DNA of 19,649 bases from Tenericutes bacterium HGW-Tenericutes-5 (GCA_002839125.1 PGXI01000010.1:1-19649); one strand, 5' to 3'; counted from the first letter of the stretch, positions 1 through 7,813 are shown. Notes: generated from the sequence alone by a model not told the origin. A program made the numbers and translations.

Positions 1-1356
1 GTATCCAAAAGCATTAAACTCATTAGCCATGAAATCTGCATGAGCATTATTGACACAAAATGCTAAGCACTTTCTTTTTTTTCCAGAATAGCCATAGTAT
101 TCCATTTTCTCAATTACAAAATCAACTCGGTCTTTGATACTTAATTTCTTAGCAACCTCATCAATTTTCGTCAAATCTACATTTTCTAAATCAGCAGTTA
201 CATCAGATATACCAAAATAATGAAATGGCAAAACAAGATCCTCTCTTAAAGAATCTCTAAGTCTCATTTCAAGTGCTATATTATTGTTAAATAGTTCAAA
301 AATGTTACCGCCGTCAGTTCTTTCAGGAGTGGCAGTCATACCTAACAAAAATTTAGGTGTGAAATATTCTATCAAACTTTTATATGACTGACTATAAGAA
401 CGATGAGCTTCATCAGCGATTATATAATCAAAATAATCACGAGGTATAGTTTTATAATTTTCATTGCTATAGAGAGTCTGAACCATAGCAAAAACAAAAT
501 CTCCATTTAAATCTTTATTTCCTGCAGCATACTTACTAACAGTTCTATCTTCATTTACTTTCTTAAAGGATTCCATTGCCTCTGATAATATAACTTCTCT
601 ATGAACGAGAAACAATACTCTCTTTGCCTTGAAACTCTGTACATCAAATGCTGATAAATAAGTTTTGCCTGTTCCGGTAGCGGCTATTACTAAAGCTTTA
701 TTTTGGTTGTTTTCCCTAAGTTTACTCAAATTGGATAGAGCTTTTTTCTGCATATTATTGGCTTTAATTTCGATGCTTTTCTCAAAAGTTTGCTTTTCTA
801 AAAGAACAAACTTCTCTACTTCAGTTAAAAAACTCTCATATTGAAATAAAAAATCTTCGTTTATTTCATTAGTTAAATCCCAAAGCTTATTAAACTCTTC
901 AATTATTTCTAAAGCAAAACCTTCTGTTTTGTTTTTTGTTATGTATCTAACGTTCCATTCCACATTTGTTTTTAAAGCAGATTGAGTTATATTTGATGAT
1001 CCGATAATAACTTTAAAATAATCTTCATATTCAAAGATATATCCTTTGGTGTGAAATCCTCTGAAACTATCAGCTATATATATTTTTGTTTCTATATTAT
1101 TAAATGTTGTTAGTTTTCTTAATGATTTTACATCTGTGAAACTTAAATATGTAGATGTAATTATTTTGCCTTCAATGTTATTTTGTTCTAGATCAGCAAA
1201 GATATCTAGCAATAATTGCAAGCCAGAATAATTTATAAACGCTACTGAAAAAAAGAATCTATCACAGGAGTTTAAACTGTTTTTTAATTCTTCGTAAAAA
1301 GTATTTGATTTACTGTTAGTTATTAAACTGGGTTGTATGTATAATTGCCCGTTCAA
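1..1356 (-). CDS. PLD-domain/superfamily-2 DEAH helicase fusion (C-terminus outside window)
   Basis: Read from the minus strand, this is an open frame of 452 codons running off the left edge. The start is TTG at 1354-1356, preceded by a perfect AGGAGG six bases upstream. The N-terminal ~170 residues look like a phospholipase-D-type nuclease domain: a single HxK motif (FHTKGYIF) is followed by GSSNITQSALKTNVEWN. A superfamily-2 helicase core follows, with Walker A ATGTGKT, Walker B/motif II DEAH (IIADEAHRS) and motif III-like TATPER, and a second RecA-like domain begins before the edge. This order matches the PLD-helicase proteins that often carry a C-terminal DUF3427 domain; that part is not visible. 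Such proteins are expected to be cytoplasmic, ATP-dependent and DNA-acting, and often sit in defence islands. The NUDIX gene ends 18 bases upstream, so the two are very likely one operon. The role in immunity is inference; the domain calls are firm. Confidence 0.9.
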   Translation of the reverse strand, partial: MNGQLYIQPSLITNSKSNTFYEELKNSLNSCDRFFFSVAFINYSGLQLLLDIFADLEQNNIEGKIITSTYLSFTDVKSLRKLTTFNNIETKIYIADSFRGFHTKGYIFEYEDYFKVIIGSSNITQSALKTNVEWNVRYITKNKTEGFALEIIEEFNKLWDLTNEINEDFLFQYESFLTEVEKFVLLEKQTFEKSIEIKANNMQKKALSNLSKLRENNQNKALVIAATGTGKTYLSAFDVQSFKAKRVLFLVHREVILSEAMESFKKVNEDRTVSKYAAGNKDLNGDFVFAMVQTLYSNENYKTIPRDYFDYIIADEAHRSYSQSYKSLIEYFTPKFLLGMTATPERTDGGNIFELFNNNIALEMRLRDSLREDLVLPFHYFGISDVTADLENVDLTKIDEVAKKLSIKDRVDFVIEKMEYYGYSGKKRKCLAFCVNNAHADFMANEFNAFGY

Positions 1357-1374
1357 ATTGAGCCTCCTAGAATA

Positions 1375-1761
1375 TTATTTAGCTAGAAAATCTACAATAG
1401 GCAAGTCTGCTGCAGCCCAATCTAGAGAATATAATTCTTCTTTTCTTAGCCATTTAAATCCAGTGTGTTCATTTAGCACTAAATTACCATTAACAACTTC
1501 TGCAAAATAGGCATGCATAGTCAGATGAAAGCTGTTATATTGATGTCTAACAGTCATTATAAAATCTTTTACTTTAATATCTGTAGATAACTCTTCTTTA
1601 ATTTCTCTGATTAAAGCTTCTTGATGAGATTCACCTGGTTCAATTTTTCCGCCTGGAAATTCCCACTTAAGAGCAAGCTCTCCCTCATCTTTCCTCCGAG
1701 CACAAAATACTTCATTATTCTCATTAGTAAAAATTGCAGCTACTACTTCAATATTCTTCAT
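1375..1761 (-). CDS. NUDIX hydrolase, MutT-like (deoxy)nucleoside triphosphate pyrophosphohydrolase
   Basis: A 128-residue single-domain protein, normal for MutT-type enzymes, which hydrolyse (often oxidised) nucleoside triphosphates to monophosphate and pyrophosphate. The NUDIX box is complete in its metal-binding residues: GK at 38-39, E44, R52, E53, E56 and E57. The usual Gly after EEL is Ser59. The preceding KWEFPGG and the C-terminal FKWLRKEEL are typical of the (deoxy)nucleoside triphosphate pyrophosphohydrolase subgroup. The start is ATG at 1759-1761 with AAGGGTGAG upstream. The PLD-helicase start follows 18 bases after its stop, implying co-transcription and possibly a shared function, such as supplying or removing a nucleotide. 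The alternative is a housekeeping nucleotide-pool sanitiser that lies here by chance. The substrate cannot be read from sequence. Confidence 0.9.
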   Translation of the reverse strand: MKNIEVVAAIFTNENNEVFCARRKDEGELALKWEFPGGKIEPGESHQEALIREIKEELSTDIKVKDFIMTVRHQYNSFHLTMHAYFAEVVNGNLVLNEHTGFKWLRKEELYSLDWAAADLPIVDFLAK

Positions 1762-1803
1762 ATCTCACCCTTAACATGTTTTGTCATAAGACATTATGCA
1801 TTA

Positions 1804-1809
1804 ATTATA
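1804..1809 (-). promoter_or_regulatory. -10 box candidate for the NUDIX/PLD-helicase operon
   Basis: The minus strand reads TATAAT about 42 bases upstream of the NUDIX start. No good -35 hexamer is present at 17 bases; only TTTTAA fits the position. In DNA this AT-rich the match is suggestive only. Confidence 0.35.
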
Positions 1810-2025
1810 TAAAAATTCTTTGCAAATTAAAAGCTTAAATCTTAATAAATCATGATCGTTCAATATTTCCTCAATATTAACAATACTACATAACTATATT
1901 ATTTAAAGAATAGTATATGCTAATAAATATCAAAAATCCCTCTAACGCCTTAATATAAAAATAAAAGAGAAGTGATATTATAATCCTCCTTGACTAATTT
2001 TTGCTTATGAGCAAATGTACATTTA

Positions 2026-2047
2026 AATATTAATGATAATCATACTT
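2026..2047. promoter_or_regulatory. Fur-box-like inverted repeat
   Basis: The core AATGATAATCAT matches the centre of the 19-bp Fur consensus, with about 14 of 19 positions matching in my manual alignment. The symmetric unit is ATGAT-A-ATCAT. The outer bases are poor, and no iron-transport gene follows on either strand, so a chance match is possible. Confidence 0.3.
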
Positions 2048-2185
2048 AGGGTTTTAATAGATTATTCTATTAATTTAACACTATCAACATCGAGTAAATT
2101 CTGCAAAAACAATAACTAATATAAAAGAAATTATAGACAGCCTAAAATAAATATTGACTCAGTATAACTCGATTTAGCACAAAAT

Positions 2186-3388
2186 CTAATAATTTTCTTT
2201 TATTTCCAATTCCAGTATTCTAATCAAATTTTCAACAGCACCAGTATCAAAAAGATCATATCTTTTTGAACTTTCTTTAATACAAAACATATCATCAAGT
2301 TTTAATCTTTTTACTGTTTCTTGAACTATATTATTTTTATAAAAGGGAAATACCCATCCTATTTTTTTATCGATTATCAAAGTATGTAATTCTACCAATT
2401 TTCTTACTTCATTAAAGTTTTTGTCTAAACTATATAAAAAAGGGATAGTAATATCGGCCGTGCGGTGTTGACCAAAAATATATAAGAAGTCCAAACTCCT
2501 TAAATGATGAATGTCCCATGCGGCATTTTGAATATCTTTGATAATATTTTTACTATTCTTTTGAAATTTACTAAAGAATTTTAGTTTAGTACCTTTTTTA
2601 AAGAATTCGAGAGCTAATGTCATTTCTAGAATTGATATCTTCTTCAAATCTAAAGCCACGAATTCTATTAGTTTTTTTGCTTTTTTTTCAAATGAAACTT
2701 TTGAAGTTTGCAATAAATACATTTTCAGAAATACTACATATATATATTTATACATTTTACGCAAGTGATCATGGAAAAAGTCATTTTTGGTTAGCAAAAA
2801 ATTTTTAAGGACATTTTTAATTCTACTCTTTACTTTGCATGAAACTGTAAAATTACTTATACTATGGCTCTTAAATATGGCAGTAAAGAAATTTTTTACT
2901 GTTCTCTTAGTATCTTCATTAATTTCATCTTTGAATAATGTATTCTCAAAAATGTAAGGCTGAATACTTATAGCACTAATAAAACGCCTCTTTCCAATAA
3001 ACATTTTTGCTACTTCCTTATGAATATTATCATTTAATTTTTTTTCAACAAGACGATCAATATAGCTTACAACATTTGTATCAAGATTGATATCGTATGC
3101 ATAATATATTTTATTTCTAAAGCCATTATTAAGCTTCATTAAATTTTTCTTATTTAGTATGAAAATATTATCATTATAGAATTGATTACTTAAGTAACCA
3201 TAACGAACATTATTATATGTTTCATTAAATTGCTGAATAGCTGTATTATGATAATTCTCTTTAACGAAAATTACAGTCACTCCATCCAAATAATCGTAAT
3301 ACTTTTCAAATATTTTTTTTTTGAAATCTGGCTTACATTCAGCTAACTCGTTAAAAATATAATATTTTTCTCTAAGCACACTATCCAT
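2186..3388 (-). CDS. Unknown protein, possible PIN-like nuclease fold
   Basis: A 400-residue Lys/Asn/Ile/Tyr-rich protein that I do not recognise by family. The motif DINLDTNVVSYI (residues 99-110) resembles the first strand of PIN-domain nucleases, with D103 and N105 as the usual Asp-x-Asn. Much later, AAWDIHHLRSLDFL (289-302) and ADITIPFLYSLDKNF (311-325) resemble the late Asp motifs of PIN domains. The ~185 residues between would be an insertion of predicted helices, longer than a classic PIN. A PIN-like RNase is therefore a hypothesis only. I chose ATG at 3386-3388. The frame stays open back to TTG at 3500-3502, but that stretch looks like translated AT-rich leader, and a promoter-like pair lies inside it. 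The gene stands alone, with 425-base gaps upstream and downstream, inside an island of nuclease/helicase genes. It ends in TAG. Confidence 0.7.
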   Translation of the reverse strand: MDSVLREKYYIFNELAECKPDFKKKIFEKYYDYLDGVTVIFVKENYHNTAIQQFNETYNNVRYGYLSNQFYNDNIFILNKKNLMKLNNGFRNKIYYAYDINLDTNVVSYIDRLVEKKLNDNIHKEVAKMFIGKRRFISAISIQPYIFENTLFKDEINEDTKRTVKNFFTAIFKSHSISNFTVSCKVKSRIKNVLKNFLLTKNDFFHDHLRKMYKYIYVVFLKMYLLQTSKVSFEKKAKKLIEFVALDLKKISILEMTLALEFFKKGTKLKFFSKFQKNSKNIIKDIQNAAWDIHHLRSLDFLYIFGQHRTADITIPFLYSLDKNFNEVRKLVELHTLIIDKKIGWVFPFYKNNIVQETVKRLKLDDMFCIKESSKRYDLFDTGAVENLIRILELEIKENY

Positions 3389-3813
3389 TCTTAAGAATAC
3401 CCTTCTAACAATGATATAAAAATAGTATTTATCTTTGTGATTAATTGAAAAGTGAAACATATATTTATTAAAAATTTTATAAAATAAATACAGTTTCTGC
3501 AAACTAAGATAACTATTCTTCGATAGAAATCTTATATTTTACTAGTACTATTTACTTCAATTTCCAGCATAGTCAGAACTCTAAACGAAATATTTTAATG
3601 ATCAGTACAAAAACACATTTTCATTTTGTAAAAACACACATTAATATAAACATTCGTTTATTATACGGCTCTTTATTACATTTTTTGTTGAAACTTGATA
3701 TGGATAGCGTGTGAAAACACAAATGCCTTCAAGTTTACTCCTTAAAAATCAAAAATATGCCAAAAATTAATTCAGAAAAGCATGTCGCCGTCCGTTATCC
3801 TCAACTTGAAGAC
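3389..3813. other. 425-base intergenic stretch
   Basis: No supportable gene. It holds the promoter candidate for the PIN-like gene, three scattered AAAACACA words (3610, 3631, 3714), and a 9-bp inverted repeat, CTTCAAGTT at 3727-3735 with AACTTGAAG at 3803-3811, separated by 67 bases just downstream of the nuclease-like gene. On the minus strand AAGGAG precedes a 17-codon TTG open frame (about 3680-3735), which I regard as chance. No clean terminator was found. Confidence 0.5.
3474..3502 (-). promoter_or_regulatory. Promoter candidate for the PIN-like gene
   Basis: On the minus strand TTGCAG (3497-3502) and TAAAAT (3474-3479) are separated by 17 bases, about 85 bases upstream of the chosen ATG. 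Its position inside the upstream extension of the reading frame supports the shorter protein. Confidence 0.4.
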
Positions 3814-5037
3814 TTATATAGAATACAAGTTATATAATTGAACTCTAAGTTGTACTATTTGTCCTGGATTATTTGCTGATACATACTGACATTTATACTC
3901 ATTACCGTTTGTAGAAGTTACTCGGCGTACAAATGGAATCTCATTCAATTTTATTCCTATATTTTCAATAACAGATAAAAAATCTTTATTTCTAACAAAG
4001 TAAATCAAAGCGGTCTTACAGTCTCTCCATGTTAGGTAGCTATCTAGTTGCAATAAATCTTCTTCAATTTTACCTGCACCGCTCCAAATCTTACATTCTG
4101 CTACGAAAGCAGCTCTATTTTCTTTTTCTATAGAAATATCAGTTTTTCCTTTTCCCCTAAATGCTTCTCCATTTGCATTTCCAAGATACATTCCGTTCAA
4201 AGAAGCTAATAATAGATTCCTTAAGTCCTCTTCATGAAGATGTTGGAATGTTTGAGGAGTTCTCTCATATGTAGTACAATTATGCTTTATAGTAAATAAA
4301 ATATCTCTATACTCTTCGTCAGAAATATAATAACTATCTTCTGCATTATATGTATGAGAAATTGGTGATATTCGTTTTTTTGTAATAATTCTGTTTTCCA
4401 ATTCTGGTGATTTCACAACTTTAACCTCAAACATTTTTGCCAAATTTGAAAACTGAGATATGTTTGCTTTTCTCTTCATTAACTCAGTTGAAATATATGC
4501 TCTTAAAGATTTGTTAAAGAGTTTAACATCATTATTTGCATAATTGATTCCACTCTTGATTGATGCTATGTCAGACAATACCCTCTTCATCAATTGCTCT
4601 TTATCTTGTTCTGTTCTCATTTGATTTAGAGGTAACTCATAATTAACAATCACATACTTATCAGTTATATTTGCATTTGGATAACCGCTCAATGAATATG
4701 TCGATGCTCTGCAAAAAAATAAATCTTTGTCTCCTGAATAAGGGAAGTAAAAAGTTAAACTAAAGCCATCAACATCAACAAATTCTCTTCCACCTATTCC
4801 TTTCCACATTGGATCAACTCTTTGTCTTAACTTTTTTTGAACTACTTTTCTCAGAGAAAAATCCTCTTCCTCAATGCTAACTTCATTTATTACGAGTTCG
4901 TTGTATGCGTTGTCAATCAAGATTTCTTCATCATTTGCCATTATCTCATCATCTGAATACTTTGAAACATAATCAATTATTGCTTTATTTTGCTTATCAA
5001 TTATCACTGATAAATCATATTCTCTGAACAAATTCAT
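3814..5037 (-). CDS. PD-(D/E)XK nuclease-like protein of an uncharacterised family
   Basis: A 407-residue protein. The C-terminal third carries a restriction-endonuclease-like core: HLHEEDLRN (E270), GKTDISI (D300) and FVAECKIW (E314-x-K316), then the helix EEDLLQLDSYLTWRD and the strand TALIYFVRN. This is the E...D...ExK order of PD-(D/E)XK nucleases, so metal-dependent DNA cleavage is likely. The first ~250 residues contain no domain I can name; they may form the target-recognition or partner-binding part. The start ATG (5035-5037) has AGAGGAGAGT immediately upstream. The gene follows the PHP-ATPase and its small partner in the same direction but after a 204-base gap holding a hairpin. It may therefore be part of the same system or an independent effector. 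The nuclease fold is well supported; the biological role is inference. Confidence 0.75.
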   Translation of the reverse strand: MNLFREYDLSVIIDKQNKAIIDYVSKYSDDEIMANDEEILIDNAYNELVINEVSIEEEDFSLRKVVQKKLRQRVDPMWKGIGGREFVDVDGFSLTFYFPYSGDKDLFFCRASTYSLSGYPNANITDKYVIVNYELPLNQMRTEQDKEQLMKRVLSDIASIKSGINYANNDVKLFNKSLRAYISTELMKRKANISQFSNLAKMFEVKVVKSPELENRIITKKRISPISHTYNAEDSYYISDEEYRDILFTIKHNCTTYERTPQTFQHLHEEDLRNLLLASLNGMYLGNANGEAFRGKGKTDISIEKENRAAFVAECKIWSGAGKIEEDLLQLDSYLTWRDCKTALIYFVRNKDFLSVIENIGIKLNEIPFVRRVTSTNGNEYKCQYVSANNPGQIVQLRVQLYNLYSI

Positions 5038-5062
5038 GACTCTCCTCTAAAAAACCAGTCTC

Positions 5063-5088
5063 AGAAGGCAATAAAATCCCAGCCTTCT
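5063..5088 (-). other. Hairpin in the nuclease gene leader
   Basis: AGAAGGC (5063-5069) and GCCTTCT (5082-5088) are perfect 7-bp arms around a 12-base loop, 26 bases upstream of the nuclease start. There is no directly adjacent T-run (TTTTTT begins about ten bases later on the minus strand), so it is a weak terminator at best and may be a leader control element. A 14-codon open frame with its own ATG (MKEKPIEGWDFIAF, ending in TGA) runs through the hairpin. Confidence 0.4.
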
Positions 5089-5241
5089 ATAGGTTTCTCC
5101 TTCATTTTATTACATATATTTTGACGAATATAATCTCATTAATGGAAAACTATAGCATTAAAACATGTGAGTCCACACATAATTAGTTAAATATGAAGCT
5201 TTAATATTTCTTTTCATGAAATTCTTTAAATATAATGAGTA

Positions 5242-5514
5242 CTATTTTTTGTTTGTGACCTTAATAATTTCTATAAACAACTTTTCAATAAATTCAACAG
5301 TGAATTTTTGAAAAGCAGCCTCCTCACCTTTTGCCTCTGAGACTGAAAGCCCATTAACATCAAAGGAAACTGTATCCTTATTAGTTATTCCTATCGCGTA
5401 ATAAATGGTTTCAATGTTTATTTCTTTCTCAGAAAATTTTGCTCTAAATACTTCAGAATCGTTTTTAAGCAAAACAATATCATCTTTATCTTTAGTCAAT
5501 TTGAAATTTATCAT
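5242..5514 (-). CDS. Small unknown protein coupled to the PHP-ATPase
   Basis: A 90-residue protein with no family I recognise. It starts at ATG 5512-5514, inside the end of the PHP-ATPase gene (23-base overlap in another frame), with AGGTGG about nine bases upstream. That overlap implies translational coupling and makes it very likely a dedicated partner. The sequence alternates short strands (residues 1-55) with an amphipathic C-terminal helix (about 66-87, FQKFTVEFIEKLFIEIIKV). It has no signal peptide, no cysteines and no evident catalytic motif. It could be a regulatory or structural subunit, or an inhibitor of the large protein. The function is unknown; that it is a real gene is supported by the overlap and by ordinary composition. 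Confidence 0.75.
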   Translation of the reverse strand: MINFKLTKDKDDIVLLKNDSEVFRAKFSEKEINIETIYYAIGITNKDTVSFDVNGLSVSEAKGEEAAFQKFTVEFIEKLFIEIIKVTNKK

Positions 5515-7813
5515 ATCTCTTCCACCTTTTCCTTATCACTTCTGCCCCGCCATCAAGATTATCTGCAACTAAGTCCATGATTGACATTGCCTTGTTTTCA
5601 TACTCCAGACCGCCATAGTCTATTTTTATTTTATCATCCTTATTGGTTAAGCAAACCACATTATCAACATCAAGGTTTATAACCAATTGTGGATTGTGAG
5701 TAACAAATATTATTTGGGAGTTTCTACTCATTTTGCGTATTATATCTGATAATTCCTTACCTATTTTAGTTGGACTGACATCATCCTCTGGCTGGTCAAA
5801 AGCTACAATTTTCAACTTACTATCAGTTGAAATGATATCTAAATATTTTAAAGCATTTATCCCAGGAGATGTGGCTGTAGAACCAAATAAGTCACTAGTA
5901 TAATCCAGTTTAGTTTCTATAATAAAATCTTTACTAAAATTTTTTAAAACAATATCCCTATAGTATGACTTATAATCTTTTTTTTCCTCTTTTTCAAATC
6001 CAGAACCCAGTGAGGTTATGAAATTTTTTACATTAAGTTTTTCTGCCTTTTCTGTTTCATTTATGTAGTTTAAAGGAACAAGTAATTTATGTATAATATA
6101 ATCCGCTCTATAATCCATTTTCTTTGGTTGACTGCTAATCTTAAACTTGCCAATTTCATTATCAACTGGGCTAAAAACATGATCTTTGATTTCACTAAAT
6201 TTGAAAGGTGTCTCTTTTGACAGTGTATTAAGAACTAAAATGAAATCAACAATAATTTTTGTGTAGTTATCTCTGTAGTCGTCAACTTCTTGTTTAACTA
6301 CAGATTTGTAAGCCCTCATTTCTTCTTTTTCAATTTCAGATACAGAAATGATTAAGTTTAGTATTTTATTTCTAAAAATAATCTCTTCTTTCAAATTTTT
6401 GTATTGATCTTTTAAATCTCGCAAGTATTTTATAAATTTATCCACTTCGACAATCTCTTCACTGTTCAATAATCCCTTAAAGAGATTTATCGACTCTATA
6501 GTTTTTTCAAGTCCAATGATAATTGAAGAGATATTTGTGATGCTCTCAGGCATTAGTATTCCAATAAATTTAGGCAAATAGTCATACTCATCGTATTTTG
6601 GAATTTCTAAACGTGTATTTAGCAACATTTTTTTTGCCTCAAAATCTGTATTGAACTCAACAAGTTTTAAGAAACCATCAACATAACTTGTTACCATAAA
6701 TTCTAGGTTATCTTTATCAAATGTGCTCTTCAAATACTTTCTTATTGTATGATGTGCCTCTAATTTATTATTTGATTTTTGAAAATACTCTCTAATATCT
6801 CCTTGCGAATCATAATGATAATCTTTCTTTGTGTAAGGACTAATATTCCAACCATTCTTTTCAATGTAGTTTTTATGATATGATTTCAAATTATTGCTAT
6901 TAAAAATAGACTCTAGTATTACAGATTTGCCTATTGCATTATCCCCAATTATTGCATTTATCCCTGATGATAATTCAATTTTTTCACCAACATCAAATTC
7001 AATATTCTCAATGATTGCTTTTTTTATTAACTTTTCACTTACTTCAATTCGATTTTCTCCAGTAATAGCAATTGCTAGCCCTCTAAATGTAGGAATGACT
7101 TTCAGGTAAGAATAAACCATATCACTTTCATAGTTTTCATCTTCAAAAGGATAACAACTCCATATGTGATTATCAGAGCCCGAAATAAAATTACATTCCA
7201 ACTTCTTCTCATGAACATACCCTCTATTCATAAACTCTACATTATAGTTTCTGAACTCTAGTGCATCAAAATAGTCTATGCGAATAAGTTCAAGAGTATA
7301 GTTTTCTCCAGTGGTGGATAATGAATGTGAATCATCATCTTTGTTGTTACCCAAATATTTTTTTTGATGAACAACAACCACAACATCCAGTCCAATATCC
7401 GATACCAACTTTACAAATTCATGATCCCTAATCGATTCTTTCTCTTTATAAACCTTCTCTACTAAACCCTCTATCCCTTTTATTTTTTTTACATCAGAAT
7501 CATTAAAAATTAATACTATATGTAGAGTAACACCATTCATTTCGACATCCAATTCAATGCCCGGCAATACTTTCTCTAAGTGTTTTGCTTTTTTAACTAG
7601 CGAGTTGAAATTATCATACATATCAAAGTTAAAAATGTTATGGTCTGTAATAGCTGCCATATTAACTTTATTATCATCTAGTTTACTAACTAATAAAGGC
7701 AAATTTGAGATAGTATTTTCCTTTACTTTATCTTTATCACCTGATTTTGTATCTGAAAAACAACTATGAATATGAAAATCAATTTTTCTATAAGTTTTCG
7801 CAAATCTTTCCAC
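5492..7813 (-). CDS. PHP phosphoesterase-SMC-like AAA ATPase fusion (TrlF-type)
   Basis: A 773-residue cytoplasmic protein. The N-terminal ~240 residues are a PHP domain with its metal-binding motifs: FHIHSCFSD (H14, H16, D21), AITDHN, PGIELD, VVVHQ and SGSDNH. The rest is an SMC/Rad50-like ATPase: Walker A GDNAIGKS, a long helical/coiled middle, an ABC-signature-like TSPGINAL, Walker B IVAFDQPEDD and H-loop FVTHN. The C-terminal LDGGAEVIRKRWKRYD resembles, from memory, the end of proteins named TrlF-family AAA-like ATPases. PHP domains hydrolyse phosphodiesters or phosphates, so an ATP-gated nuclease or phosphatase is likely; the target is unknown. I chose GTG at 7811-7813 because AGGAGG lies six bases upstream; the frame is open nine codons further to a TTG with no such site. 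It overlaps the 90-residue gene downstream. Confidence 0.88.
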   Translation of the reverse strand: MERFAKTYRKIDFHIHSCFSDTKSGDKDKVKENTISNLPLLVSKLDDNKVNMAAITDHNIFNFDMYDNFNSLVKKAKHLEKVLPGIELDVEMNGVTLHIVLIFNDSDVKKIKGIEGLVEKVYKEKESIRDHEFVKLVSDIGLDVVVVVHQKKYLGNNKDDDSHSLSTTGENYTLELIRIDYFDALEFRNYNVEFMNRGYVHEKKLECNFISGSDNHIWSCYPFEDENYESDMVYSYLKVIPTFRGLAIAITGENRIEVSEKLIKKAIIENIEFDVGEKIELSSGINAIIGDNAIGKSVILESIFNSNNLKSYHKNYIEKNGWNISPYTKKDYHYDSQGDIREYFQKSNNKLEAHHTIRKYLKSTFDKDNLEFMVTSYVDGFLKLVEFNTDFEAKKMLLNTRLEIPKYDEYDYLPKFIGILMPESITNISSIIIGLEKTIESINLFKGLLNSEEIVEVDKFIKYLRDLKDQYKNLKEEIIFRNKILNLIISVSEIEKEEMRAYKSVVKQEVDDYRDNYTKIIVDFILVLNTLSKETPFKFSEIKDHVFSPVDNEIGKFKISSQPKKMDYRADYIIHKLLVPLNYINETEKAEKLNVKNFITSLGSGFEKEEKKDYKSYYRDIVLKNFSKDFIIETKLDYTSDLFGSTATSPGINALKYLDIISTDSKLKIVAFDQPEDDVSPTKIGKELSDIIRKMSRNSQIIFVTHNPQLVINLDVDNVVCLTNKDDKIKIDYGGLEYENKAMSIMDLVADNLDGGAEVIRKRWKRYDKFQID

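Larger units (their letters stand above)
1762..2185. other. 424-base gap with a Fur-box-like dyad and an orphan ribosome-binding site
   Basis: No convincing gene lies in this stretch. It holds a palindromic Fur-box-like core, AATGATAATCAT, at 2032-2043. A small hairpin follows (TTTGCT/AGCAAA, 2000-2015). A strong AAGGAGGA Shine-Dalgarno on the minus strand (1984-1991) has no ATG, GTG or TTG at a usable distance. A hydrophobic open frame of about 30 codons follows that site. The order dyad, hairpin, RBS, short open frame suggests the decayed 5' end of a regulated gene, but this is inference. No clear terminator was seen for the gene ending at 2186. Confidence 0.4.

Noticed and set aside
1621..1812. 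Plus-strand open frame of 63 codons opposite the NUDIX gene (a similar one lies at 2617-2808)
   Set aside because: Antisense to better-supported genes, no ribosome-binding site, no domain.
3610..3721. Three AAAACACA words as a repeat or CRISPR-like array
   Set aside because: Irregular spacing, only eight bases long, and no conserved flanks; chance in AT-rich DNA.
3680..3735. 17-codon minus-strand frame with AAGGAG and TTG start
   Set aside because: Very short, no conserved feature, and in a gap rich in random AT words.
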